A stretch of DNA of 42,746 bases from Campylobacter coli LMG 9860 (GTDB lineage: Bacteria > Campylobacterota > Campylobacteria > Campylobacterales > Campylobacteraceae). Both the position numbers and the translations under genes were made by a program. The stretch spans positions 1-42,746 of the forward strand of contig NZ_AINS01000013.1 of NCBI RefSeq assembly GCF_000254135.1, in the 5' to 3' direction. The notes beneath the pieces are model-generated. The model had not been told where the DNA came from. It did not search any database and saw nothing but the letters and a program-made list of their open reading frames with translations. Below are positions 7,603 to 15,187 of the stretch, in pieces (within the stretch, counting starts at the first letter, position 1; every line of letters begins with the position of its first letter).

Positions 7603-8964
7603 TTGGACCCCAGTCAGGTTTTAGATTTAAACCAAACTTTACCTACAGCGTCTTTTGATGCAGGATATTCTATACTTATGGTTGTCATTGCACTAGCTTT
7701 AGTGCTTTTAAATGGCTTTTTCGTTTTGTCTGAATTTAGTATTGTTAAAGTGCGTCGTTCAAAACTTGAAGAAATGGTTAAGGAAAAAAAAGTAGGTGCT
7801 AAAAAAGCACTAGAAGTTACTTCAAGACTTGATACCTATCTTAGTGCTTGTCAGCTAGGAATTACTTTAAGTTCGCTAGCCCTTGGTTGGATAGGTGAGC
7901 CTGCTATAGCAAAAATGTTGGAAATTCCTCTTGCAAATCTTGGATTTAATGGAGTTATTATCCATACTATAGCTTTTATTATCGCCTTTAGTATCATCAC
8001 TCTTTTGCATGTGGTTTTAGGCGAGCTTGTTCCAAAAAGCATTGCAATTGCTATTGCAGATAAAGCTGTACTTTGGGTGGCAAGGCCTCTTCATTGGTTT
8101 TGGATACTTTTCTTACCTTGTATTAAAATTTTTGATTTTCTTGCGGCTATAACCTTAAAACTTTTTGGCATCAAACCTGCCAAAGAAAGCGAATTAACCC
8201 ATAGTGAAGAAGAGATTAAAATCATAGCAAGTGAAAGCCAAAAAGGCGGTGTTTTGGATGAATTTGAAACTGAAATTATCCGTAATGCGGTTGATTTTTC
8301 AGATACTGTTGCAAAAGAAATCATGACACCTCGCAAAGATATGATTTGTCTAAATAAACAAAAAACTTATGCTGAAAATATGCAAATCATTTGCGATCAT
8401 AAGCATACGCGTTTTCCATATATAGATGGTTCTAAAGATACTATTTTAGGTATGATACATATACGAGATATAGTGCAAAATGAGCTTAGTGATAAGAGTG
8501 AAAATTTAGATACTTTTGTTAAGCCTTTGATTTTAGTTCCTGAAAATATTAGCATTTCAAAAGTTCTTGTGATGATGAATAAAGAGCGTTCTCACACTGC
8601 ACTTGTGATTGATGAATACGGTGGAACAGCTGGAATTTTAACCATGGAAGATATCATGGAAGAAATTATCGGTGAGATTAAGAGTGAAAATGAAGAAGAT
8701 AGCTATAAAAAACTTGCTGAAAATATCTATGAATTCCAAGGTCGTTGCGATATAGAAACCGTTGAAGAAATGCTTTTGATAAGCTACGATGAAGATTTAG
8801 AGCAAGTAACGATAGGGGGTTATGTGTTTAACCTTTTAGGACGCTTGCCTGTAGCGGGCGATCGCATTGAAGATGAGCTTTGTTACTATGAAGTTAAAAA
8901 AATGGATGGTAATTCTATAGAGCGTGTTAAGGTGGTTAAAAAAACCAACAAAGATGAAGAATAA
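7603..8964 (+). CDS. CNNM/CBS/CorC-domain membrane protein (Cj0183-like)
   Basis: A 453-residue protein with the HlyC/CorC (TlyC) layout. The N-terminal DUF21/CNNM transmembrane domain (about 20-200) includes LSACQLGITLSSLALGWIGE and VLGELVPKSIAI. A CBS-domain pair follows (about 215-345, with VAKEIMTPRKDM and TALVIDEYGGTAGILTMED). Last is a C-terminal transporter-associated CorC_HlyC domain. Members are associated with magnesium or cobalt homeostasis; older 'haemolysin' labels are not informative. I chose the TTG at 7603 because AAGGAG lies seven bases upstream and the -10 box at 7569 sits inside the longer reading. The stop codon lies in the left arm of a terminator hairpin. Confidence 0.87.
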   Translation: MDPSQVLDLNQTLPTASFDAGYSILMVVIALALVLLNGFFVLSEFSIVKVRRSKLEEMVKEKKVGAKKALEVTSRLDTYLSACQLGITLSSLALGWIGEPAIAKMLEIPLANLGFNGVIIHTIAFIIAFSIITLLHVVLGELVPKSIAIAIADKAVLWVARPLHWFWILFLPCIKIFDFLAAITLKLFGIKPAKESELTHSEEEIKIIASESQKGGVLDEFETEIIRNAVDFSDTVAKEIMTPRKDMICLNKQKTYAENMQIICDHKHTRFPYIDGSKDTILGMIHIRDIVQNELSDKSENLDTFVKPLILVPENISISKVLVMMNKERSHTALVIDEYGGTAGILTMEDIMEEIIGEIKSENEEDSYKKLAENIYEFQGRCDIETVEEMLLISYDEDLEQVTIGGYVFNLLGRLPVAGDRIEDELCYYEVKKMDGNSIERVKVVKKTNKDEE

Positions 8965-8980
8965 GCCTTTTTGGCTTATT
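8960..8980. terminator. two-way terminator holding both stop codons
   Basis: AATAAGCC (8960-8967), a five-T loop, and GGCTTATT (8973-8980) form an 8-bp hairpin. T-rich sequence follows on the plus strand and A-rich coding sequence flanks the other side. The TAA of the plus-strand CNNM gene (8962-8964) is in one arm and the TAA of the minus-strand phosphatase gene (8976-8978) is in the other, so one hairpin probably ends both transcripts. Confidence 0.65.
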
Positions 8981-10160
8981 TCTTTCTATAAACTTTATTT
9001 TTAAGTTCTATACACTCAAAACCTTTTTTGTCTAAAGTTACTATACGCAAATGTCCCCCATCATCTACTTTACCTTCGCACAAAAATACTCTTTTTTCTA
9101 TTTGCACAGGCAATTTTGTGCGGTTTCTATGTCCAAAGATTTGATAAACATTGTCTTTTGTAAATTCACAAAACTGACTTGCTACTTTTTGACTCTCTTC
9201 ATAATTTCCTACGCCATAAATAAAATCATAACTTGGCATAAAGCTTATTTGATAAGCCTTAGAAGGTAAAAGATTTACCCCGCCATGCGAGCAAAAAACT
9301 TGTTTTTCATGAAATTTATAGTACAGACATTCTTTTAAGTAAGGATAAAACTTTCTAGCATCCCTAGGCGTGAGTTTTTCTTTTCTAAAATCTTTGAGTG
9401 TATTTTCGTTAAATTCTTTAGAGCTTGATAGTTCTCCATTGGCCCATTTTATCAAATGTCTTTCGTGATTTCCTTCAAGTAAATATACATTCTCTCTTTC
9501 GCAAATTTTAAGCAAGAATTTTAAGACCTTGCCATTTTCTATGCCTCTATCGATATAATCCCCTAAAAAGATATAGCATTCATCATCTTTGAGCTCTTGT
9601 AGATATTCTTTTAAGATGCTAAAGCAGCCTTGAATATCGCCTATGTGGTGAATTTTCCTATACTTACTAAGATTAGGCATTTGATAAAGGCATTTTTTCC
9701 AATCATTAGGATTTAAAATCGTATATTTTTTAGGAATTCTTTCAAGCAGGTGATGGGTTTTTTTTAAAAGTGATTGTGAGACTATATAGCCACGCTCTTT
9801 GGCTTTTTGCTCGTTTTTTCTAAGACATTCTTCTAAAGAGCTTTTAAAATCTATAATATAAATATCATAGCGATATTGCTTAGCTAGTTCTTTATAAACC
9901 TTAAGGGTTTCATTATAAGCGTTAATGATGCAAAATTCACCTTTTTGCATACGCATTTCTAAAAATTGGAGTAAAATTTTATATAATTCTTCATCATTTT
10001 TTAGATTTAAATTTTTATATTTACTTACGATTTTACTTACACTTCCTGAAAGCAAACGCAAAGAATTTAGATCAAGAGTGTAATCTTTTAAGCGATTTTC
10101 TTTGATAAATTCTTCTTGTCCTGCGTAGTAATTCCCCCTTAAAATAAGTAAAATACGCAA
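8976..10160 (-). CDS. PPP-family metallophosphatase with degenerate P-loop kinase-like N-terminus (Cj0184c-like)
   Basis: A 394-residue two-part protein. The C-terminal part (about 168-394) is a PPP-type phosphatase with GDIQGC (174-179), GDYIDRG (200-206), GNHER (230-234), CSHGG and FGHRN. The Gln in GDIQGC resembles ApaH-type diadenosine tetraphosphatases. The N-terminal part (1-150) has the outline of a small P-loop kinase, as in bacterial polynucleotide kinase-phosphatases, but the expected GxxxxGKS/T reads RGNYYAGQEEF, so the catalytic Lys and Ser/Thr are gone. Start is TTG with AGGA upstream. It lies 8 bases after the PhnA-like gene and is probably co-transcribed with it. The substrate (protein, nucleotide or RNA end) cannot be told. 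Confidence 0.82.
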   Translation of the reverse strand: MRILLILRGNYYAGQEEFIKENRLKDYTLDLNSLRLLSGSVSKIVSKYKNLNLKNDEELYKILLQFLEMRMQKGEFCIINAYNETLKVYKELAKQYRYDIYIIDFKSSLEECLRKNEQKAKERGYIVSQSLLKKTHHLLERIPKKYTILNPNDWKKCLYQMPNLSKYRKIHHIGDIQGCFSILKEYLQELKDDECYIFLGDYIDRGIENGKVLKFLLKICERENVYLLEGNHERHLIKWANGELSSSKEFNENTLKDFRKEKLTPRDARKFYPYLKECLYYKFHEKQVFCSHGGVNLLPSKAYQISFMPSYDFIYGVGNYEESQKVASQFCEFTKDNVYQIFGHRNRTKLPVQIEKRVFLCEGKVDDGGHLRIVTLDKKGFECIELKNKVYRKK

Positions 10161-10168
10161 ATTCTTTC

Positions 10169-10378
10169 CTAAATTTTCTTTAAAAATTCAGTCTTTAGTA
10201 CAATAACGCCAAATTTATCTACTTTAGCTTCAATTTCATTTTCTTTAGAAGTAAGTTTGATATTTTTTATCGTTGTTCCGCGTTTTAAAGTAGTGCTAGC
10301 ACCTTTAACCTTTAAATCCTTTATCACGCTTACACTATCTCCAGCATTTAATTCTGTTCCATTTGCATCTTTAGACAT
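10169..10378 (-). CDS. PhnA/YjdM-like small protein (Cj0185c-like)
   Basis: A 69-residue protein corresponding to the C-terminal domain of the PhnA (YjdM) family: KDANGTELNAGDSVSVIKDL, KGASTTLKRGT, and an ending that contains VDKFGVIVLKTEFLKK. The N-terminal zinc ribbon of longer family members is absent. Despite the name, the family has no established role in phosphonate breakdown. The ATG is preceded by AAAAAGGAAAAA. It sits between a TerC-family gene (49 bases upstream) and the phosphatase gene (8 bases downstream), probably as part of one leftward transcript. Confidence 0.85.
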   Translation of the reverse strand: MSKDANGTELNAGDSVSVIKDLKVKGASTTLKRGTTIKNIKLTSKENEIEAKVDKFGVIVLKTEFLKKI

Positions 10379-10427
10379 TTTTTTCCTTTTTAAATTTTTA
10401 TATCATTGTATATTTTATCATCATTTT

Positions 10428-11168
10428 CTAAGATTTTTCTTGAGCTAAGCGCTTCTTTTTGATATAGATATTGATGGATTCTACACCCAAAGAAAAAGCC
10501 ATAGCAAAATATACATAAGTTTTTGAAATATGAAAATCCAAACCTTCGGCAACTAAAGTTACACCAACTAAAATCAAAAATGCTAGAGCTAAAATCTTAA
10601 TCGTTGGATTATCATCAACGAAATTTGAGATACTTTTGCTTGCAAGCATCATTACAAAAACAGCTACAACCACTGCAATCATCATAATTTCTATATTATT
10701 AACCATACCTACAGCAGTAATAACCGAGTCGAGTGAAAAAACAATATCTAAAACAGCAATTTGTATCAATATGCTAAAAAATCCTCTTTTAGCTCCCTCT
10801 TTTAAAACCTCTTCATCGCTTTTTTCTCCGGCATTATCGATATCATGATGAATTTCTAGTGTGGATTTTGCTATCAAAAATAATCCACCTAAGATCAAAA
10901 TAATATCCCTTCCTGAAATTTCTTGTGAAAATACGCTAAAAAGCGGAGTTGTAAGTTTCATAATCCAAAATAAAGAAAGGAGCAATAACAAACGCGTAAT
11001 CATCGCCAAACTTAAACCAAAAATTCTTGCTCTTTGTCTTTTTTCCTTAGGGAGTCTTCCTACCAAAATAGCGATAAAAATGATATTATCTATCCCTAAA
11101 ACAATCTCTAAGCCAATCAAAGTCGCTAGAGCGATCCACATTTCAGCACTAAAAATCCACTCGAACAT
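10428..11168 (-). CDS. TerC-family integral membrane protein (Cj0186c-like)
   Basis: A 246-residue inner-membrane protein with seven or so hydrophobic segments. It carries the TerC family signatures: ALATLIGLEIVLGIDNIIFI near the N-terminus, with the conserved acidic residues inside the membrane, and AVLDIVFSLDSVITAVGMV in the middle. Members of this YoaE/YkoY-like branch are linked to metal export, notably manganese, sometimes at protein-secretion sites. The tellurite label comes from a distant namesake. The ATG is preceded by AAGGAAGCTT. It is the first gene of the terC-phnA-phosphatase group and is divergent from the ankyrin gene. Confidence 0.87.
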   Translation of the reverse strand: MFEWIFSAEMWIALATLIGLEIVLGIDNIIFIAILVGRLPKEKRQRARIFGLSLAMITRLLLLLSLFWIMKLTTPLFSVFSQEISGRDIILILGGLFLIAKSTLEIHHDIDNAGEKSDEEVLKEGAKRGFFSILIQIAVLDIVFSLDSVITAVGMVNNIEIMMIAVVVAVFVMMLASKSISNFVDDNPTIKILALAFLILVGVTLVAEGLDFHISKTYVYFAMAFSLGVESINIYIKKKRLAQEKS

Positions 11169-11205
11169 AAGCTTCCTTAAAATTTGAAATTTTTTAAAGT
11201 GTAAT

Positions 11206-11211
11206 TTTATA
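11206..11211 (-). promoter_or_regulatory. possible -10 box of the TerC-family gene
   Basis: On the minus strand this reads TATAAA within GTTATAAAATTAC, about 38 bases before the ATG at 11168, with AAGGA as ribosome site in between. An overlapping TAAAAT is an alternative. The assignment rests on position and AT-rich context only. Confidence 0.35.
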
Positions 11212-11246
11212 ACTTCAAAGCAAATATTAAATATTTTGATATAACA

Positions 11247-11252
11247 TATAAT
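11247..11252 (+). promoter_or_regulatory. -10 box (TATAAT) of the ankyrin/acidic gene pair
   Basis: A perfect TATAAT lies 22 bases before the ATG at 11275, with AAGGA at 11264-11268. Promoter, ribosome site and ATG are in textbook order. This supports 11275 as the original gene start even though its reading frame closes after 21 codons. Confidence 0.55.
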
Positions 11253-11274
11253 TAAATTTTTACAAGGAAAAACA

Positions 11275-12025
11275 ATGAAAACATTAGAAGATATTAAGGC
11301 TATGAGTTATGAGAGCAGCTCGCACTTGTGGAGCAAATAATAATGATTTTTCTATTTTAGATTATTTATTTGATGAGTATGGCTTAAGTCTAAAAGATCC
11401 TAAATATAATTTTCGCTTTGCAGATATGAAATATATCAAAGAAGCTAATGATAAATATATTGTAGTAAGATATATGGAAGATAATCCTAGCATTTACAAA
11501 GAAGCTTTAATCTATAGGTATATCCTAAAAGTTAGAAATCCAAACCCCCAAATTATCCAATACCTAGCAAATCATGGAGCTAAATTTGAAGTGTATCGCG
11601 AAGATACAGGCTGGTCTCCTATACATTTTTGGGCTAGTAATAATGATTATAAATTTCTAGAGCTTGCCATCAAAGGAGGGGCTAATGTGGATATGGAAGA
11701 ATATGAGTTTGAATCAATCTATAAATATCAGGATACACCCTTATTTGAAGCAGTGAAAGAGTCAGGAAATTACAGAACCGTGCAACTTCTAATAGAGCTT
11801 GGAGCTAATGTTAATTTTGTTCCCTATTTAACGACACCTTTAGATCAAGCCGAAGGAGCTAGAAATAGAAAACTTTTAAAAGCTGCAGGTGCAATGACTT
11901 CCGATCAACTTGAAAAGAAATTTAATATCTTTTATAAGGATTATGAAGATCGTAATGAATATTGTGATTTATTAAATGAAGCTATAAGAAAGGATAAGAA
12001 AAAAGAAAACCTACAAAAAAATTAA
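11275..12025 (+). pseudogene. ankyrin-repeat protein gene, frame broken after codon 13
   Basis: The well-placed ATG at 11275 opens a frame that stops at 11340. The main frame begins at 11309 (238 residues, to 12025). A two-base loss in the GAGAGC run near 11311-11316 would explain this: restoring GAGAGAGC gives ...MSYERAARTCGA..., a 249-residue protein. Alternatively the ATG at 11309, which has AAGG nine bases upstream, is used and the short overlapping frame is a leader. The protein contains about three ankyrin-type repeats (about residues 70-190), e.g. NPQIIQYLANHGAKFE, TGWSPIHFWASNNDYKFLEL and YRTVQLLIELGANVNFV. Ankyrin repeats bind proteins; the partner is unknown. It sits with an acidic protein gene 10 bases downstream, as a rightward insertion in a leftward region. 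Confidence 0.6.
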
Positions 12026-12035
12026 AGGAGCAACA

Positions 12036-12516
12036 ATGGAAAATAAAAAATTTATTAGATGAAGATATGCAACAAGTATTTGAATACTATCTTAAAAATG
12101 ATAGTTATTTAAAAGGTGCCATAGATGGCTTAAAAAAACATGAAGCAAGAGCTTTTATAGGCAATGTTTTAAGCTATGAATATAAAAATCTAGTGGAAAA
12201 TGGTAATTTAAAAGTTGATGAACAATATAAAGTTACCTTACCACCTAATCTAATCACTGTTTTAGAATACGATAAAAAAGATTTTGAAGGTGCAACTCTT
12301 AAAAATTTCATTGATGATGTAGAATGTGAGTTAAGTGATTGGGAAATTGAGCTTTATGATGATCCTCACTTTTATGGATATGATGAAGATGAGGAGGGAT
12401 ATGAAGATGATGAAGATGATGAAAAAATGAGTGTAGATGAATGGGTAACAGATCAAGTAAGCGATGTTAGAGATTTTTTATATGCTTTAAAAAATTTTAA
12501 AAGTAAATACCGATAA
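12036..12516 (+). pseudogene. acidic protein of unknown function, frame broken after codon 4
   Basis: AAAGGAG precedes the ATG at 12036, but that frame ends after eight codons at 12062. The long frame has its first ATG at 12067 (149 residues) with no ribosome site. Removing one A from the A6 run at about 12045-12050 joins them cleanly as MENKNLLDEDMQQV..., a 159-residue protein, so a one-base slip in a homopolymer is the simplest reading. I do not recognise the family. It is soluble and very acidic, with an Asp/Glu/Tyr-rich stretch at about residues 95-120 of the long frame (GYDEDEEGYEDDEDDE). It lies 10 bases after the ankyrin gene and is almost certainly co-transcribed with it. Confidence 0.5.
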
Positions 12517-12567
12517 AACACTCAAGTAAATTTAATTTTCTAAAATTTAGCGATAAAATATCTTAAC

Positions 12568-13143
12568 TTAATGACAATTTTCAAAAATTTCTACTACACT
12601 TAAGGGTAAAATTTCATGCTCTAGGCCATGAATTTTTGCTTCAAATTCTTCAAAGGTTAAATTTTGTTTTTCAAAAGCCTTTTGAGCGATGATTTTCCCT
12701 CCATCTAATTCTTCATTTACCCAATGCACACTCACTCCAGCTACTTTCATATCGCTTTCATAGCTTTCTTTGATAGCATGAGCTCCTTTAAAAAGGGGTA
12801 GTAAAGATGGATGAAGATTAATTGCTTTGATATTTTTTGTAAAAACAGGGCTTAAAATTCGCATAAATCCAGCCAAGATAGTAAGATCTGCTCCGCTTTC
12901 TTTGATTTTTTTTACCAAAATTTCGTCAAATTCTTCTCTGTTTTTATAATCTTTGTGTTCAATGATCACGCTTTCAAGGTCAAAGTTTTTAGCTCTTTGT
13001 ATCCCATAAGCATCTTTTTTATTGCAAAGACAAAGCACGACTTCATAAGTGTTTTTACCTATAGTTTTTTTATGAAGTTTTTCTAAGATATTTTGTAAAT
13101 TACTTCCATTTCCACTAAAAAGTACCGCTAATTTTACAAGCAT
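12568..13143 (-). CDS. purN: phosphoribosylglycinamide formyltransferase PurN
   Basis: A 191-residue enzyme that transfers a formyl group from 10-formyl-tetrahydrofolate to glycinamide ribonucleotide, the third step of purine synthesis. It shows the N-terminal LAVLFSGNGSNLQNI (phosphate-binding loop), LAGFMRILSP, and the catalytic region NLHPSLLPLFKGAHAI, with the conserved His that follows the Asn. VSVHWVNEELDGGKIIAQ carries the catalytic Asp. Start is ATG with AAAGGA upstream, overlapping the stop of nnr by 10 bases. It is the last gene of the leftward tig-to-purN group. Beyond its stop lie only about 50 AT-rich bases before the acidic-protein gene, with at best a weak dyad. Confidence 0.94.
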   Translation of the reverse strand: MLVKLAVLFSGNGSNLQNILEKLHKKTIGKNTYEVVLCLCNKKDAYGIQRAKNFDLESVIIEHKDYKNREEFDEILVKKIKESGADLTILAGFMRILSPVFTKNIKAINLHPSLLPLFKGAHAIKESYESDMKVAGVSVHWVNEELDGGKIIAQKAFEKQNLTFEEFEAKIHGLEHEILPLSVVEIFENCH

Positions 13144-14504
13144 TTTAATCCTTTTATAAGTTTTATTGCATCAAAGCTGTTTTTGTTAAATTTATATTTT
13201 TTAGCCACAAGAGCGTGTGCTAAACAAGCATTTTTAGCCGCTTCCAAAGCGCTGAATTTTACCCCTAAAAGCGTAGCTATCATACCGCTTAAAACATCGC
13301 CACTTCCACCTTTTGCTAAAGCTTCATTTCCCAGATTTACAACAAAGATTTTTTCTTTTTGTATGATGATAGGATTTGCACCCTTTAAAACAAGAACACA
13401 ATCATAATTTTGTGCAAATTTTTTAGCATAAAAAAAGCGATTTCTTTGCAAATCTTCTATACTTAAATCCTCATCAAAACACATTTTATAAAGTCTTATA
13501 AATTCTTTTGGATGTGGGGTGATGACTACATCTTTTCTACTTAGATACCAAAGCACAGCTTCACTTAAAAAGCAATTTGCATCCAAAACCAAAGGAATAT
13601 TTTGCAAAATCTCATCTTTTAAAATATCTAAATTTTCAAGTCCCATACCTAAGGCAATGGCACTTGCATTGTTTTCAATCTTTTCTTTTAGCATTAAAAG
13701 AGGTGAAAAACTTTTTTTTGCGACTAAGGATACAAGCCCACTGCCAAAATTTAAAGCTCCAAGTCCTGCTAGGGTTCCTGCACTTGCACTAGCTATTATA
13801 TAGATATGACCGAAATTTCCTTTATTGGAGCTTGTATTTCTTTCTATGGTTTTTAAATCTTTTTCTTCAAGTAAAAAAGCTTTGGAATCAAGACTAAATT
13901 TTTTAGCATTAATACCTAGGTTTGCGAGTTTGATTTTGCCTACAAATTCTTTAGCAAAATCCTCAAGCAAAATTTCTTTTAAAGCTCCCATACACTGCGT
14001 GATATCAGCTTTAAAACAAGGAGTAAAACCCAAATTTGTAGGTATGTCACAAGCTATTTTTAAAGCTTTACTTTGATTTACCTTTTCTAAAATTTCTTTT
14101 GTTTTTTCATCTACTTCGCGGTTTGTTCCTGTGCCTAAGATACAATCAACAATAATATGAAATTTTTTAAATTTAGGCTCTTTTTTTGCAAATTTAAGAC
14201 CAAAATTTTTTAAAATTTGCTCTTGTTTTTTAAAAATTTCATTTTCTTTAAAGCCTAGTTTATAAGCTTTTGCATGCTTTAAATTTCTTAAAGCTACTAG
14301 GCCATCAGCAGCGTTATTGCCTCCGCCCAATAAAAAAAGTATTTTTACTTTCTTTATCTTGTATTGTTTGCGAATTTTTTTTGCTTCTTTTTTAATAAGC
14401 TTAGCTAAATTTAATCCTGCGTTTTCCATTAAAATAAGCTCATCTAAGCCTTTATTTATAGCATTTTGTTCTAAAGTTTTAATATCATCAGTAATAGTTT
14501 TCAT
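13134..14504 (-). CDS. nnr: bifunctional NAD(P)HX epimerase/dehydratase
   Basis: A 456-residue metabolite-repair enzyme fusing two domains. The N-terminal YjeF_N epimerase domain (about 1-200) has LLGGGNNAADGLVALR and VDCILGTGTNREV. The C-terminal ribokinase-like dehydratase domain (about 215-456) has DVVITPHPKEFIRLY, VLKGANPIII and EALAKGGSGDVLSGMIATLL, with the catalytic Asp in GSGD. Together they return damaged hydrated NADH and NADPH to use. The loop GGGNNAADG replaces the more usual GxGNNGGDG, a modest departure in the epimerase site. The gene overlaps the NYN gene by 17 bases upstream and purN by 10 downstream, so it is translationally coupled on both sides. Confidence 0.92.
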   Translation of the reverse strand: MKTITDDIKTLEQNAINKGLDELILMENAGLNLAKLIKKEAKKIRKQYKIKKVKILFLLGGGNNAADGLVALRNLKHAKAYKLGFKENEIFKKQEQILKNFGLKFAKKEPKFKKFHIIVDCILGTGTNREVDEKTKEILEKVNQSKALKIACDIPTNLGFTPCFKADITQCMGALKEILLEDFAKEFVGKIKLANLGINAKKFSLDSKAFLLEEKDLKTIERNTSSNKGNFGHIYIIASASAGTLAGLGALNFGSGLVSLVAKKSFSPLLMLKEKIENNASAIALGMGLENLDILKDEILQNIPLVLDANCFLSEAVLWYLSRKDVVITPHPKEFIRLYKMCFDEDLSIEDLQRNRFFYAKKFAQNYDCVLVLKGANPIIIQKEKIFVVNLGNEALAKGGSGDVLSGMIATLLGVKFSALEAAKNACLAHALVAKKYKFNKNSFDAIKLIKGLKCL

Positions 14505-15186
14505 AATCTTTTTTCACCAGAAAATAAATATTTTTTTCTCGCTCTTCTTCAAATTTTTTCATTTTGGGTAAAAATTTCTGAATTAAAGCACGAAAATTTT
14601 TAAAGCCATAATTTTGCGGATTAAAATCAGAATATTTGCGGTTCATATTGGTGCGAATTTGCGCGTATTCGGCGCGTCCTTTTTCATCGATGAGTTGTTC
14701 TGTGATATTGATCAAAGCTCTTAAATAATCCTTGCTTAAAATATCTTCTTTTTTGTTTTCATCTTGATCAAGGTAAAAAAACTCACTAAAAGCGTTTACA
14801 TAAGATTTTATAGACTTTTCAAGACCCATTCCTATAACTTGCTTTTTGTTTTCTCTTAGCTTTTGAATGAGCGAGGTATAGTCACTATCGCTAGAAACAA
14901 TGACAAAAATATCAATATCTTTCTCATAAAATATACTCATAATTTCAGTGATTAAATACATATCACTTGAATTTTTATTTGCTGCGAAATTAAACTGCTG
15001 CATAGCGATTAAAGAATACTCAGCAATTTGCTCTTTCCAAGCTTGAATATTTTTTTGAGTCCAATCTCCATAAATACGCTTGATAATTATTTCACCATAA
15101 TCCGAAGCGATATCAAAAATACTTTTTGCGTATTTTGCGGGTATATTTTCCGCATCGATAAAAATAGCTATGCTTTTATTTTCCAA
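14488..15186 (-). CDS. NYN-domain putative RNase with C-terminal OST-HTH/LOTUS-like domain (Cj0189c-like)
   Basis: A 232-residue protein. The NYN (PIN-like) domain covers about residues 1-150, with acidic residues in the expected places: IAIFIDAENIP near the start, SSDMYLITEIM, and FVIVSSDSDYTSLIQKLRE. Such domains bind divalent metal and cleave RNA. The C-terminal stretch (about 165-225), with IDEKGRAEYAQIRTNMNR and YGFKNFRALIQKF, resembles an OST-HTH/LOTUS RNA-binding fold, the common architecture of bacterial NYN proteins. The start is TTG with GAGGAG five bases upstream. It lies one base after comM and overlaps nnr by 17 bases. The target RNA is unknown; its place among clpP, tig and def suggests a link to translation or RNA quality control, which is inference. 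Confidence 0.82.
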   Translation of the reverse strand: MENKSIAIFIDAENIPAKYAKSIFDIASDYGEIIIKRIYGDWTQKNIQAWKEQIAEYSLIAMQQFNFAANKNSSDMYLITEIMSIFYEKDIDIFVIVSSDSDYTSLIQKLRENKKQVIGMGLEKSIKSYVNAFSEFFYLDQDENKKEDILSKDYLRALINITEQLIDEKGRAEYAQIRTNMNRKYSDFNPQNYGFKNFRALIQKFLPKMKKFEEEREKNIYFLVKKDYENYY

Positions 15187-15187
15187 T

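Noticed and set aside
13519-14076. Several plus-strand open frames across nnr
   Set aside because: They are reverse-strand shadows of both nnr domains and have no start signals.
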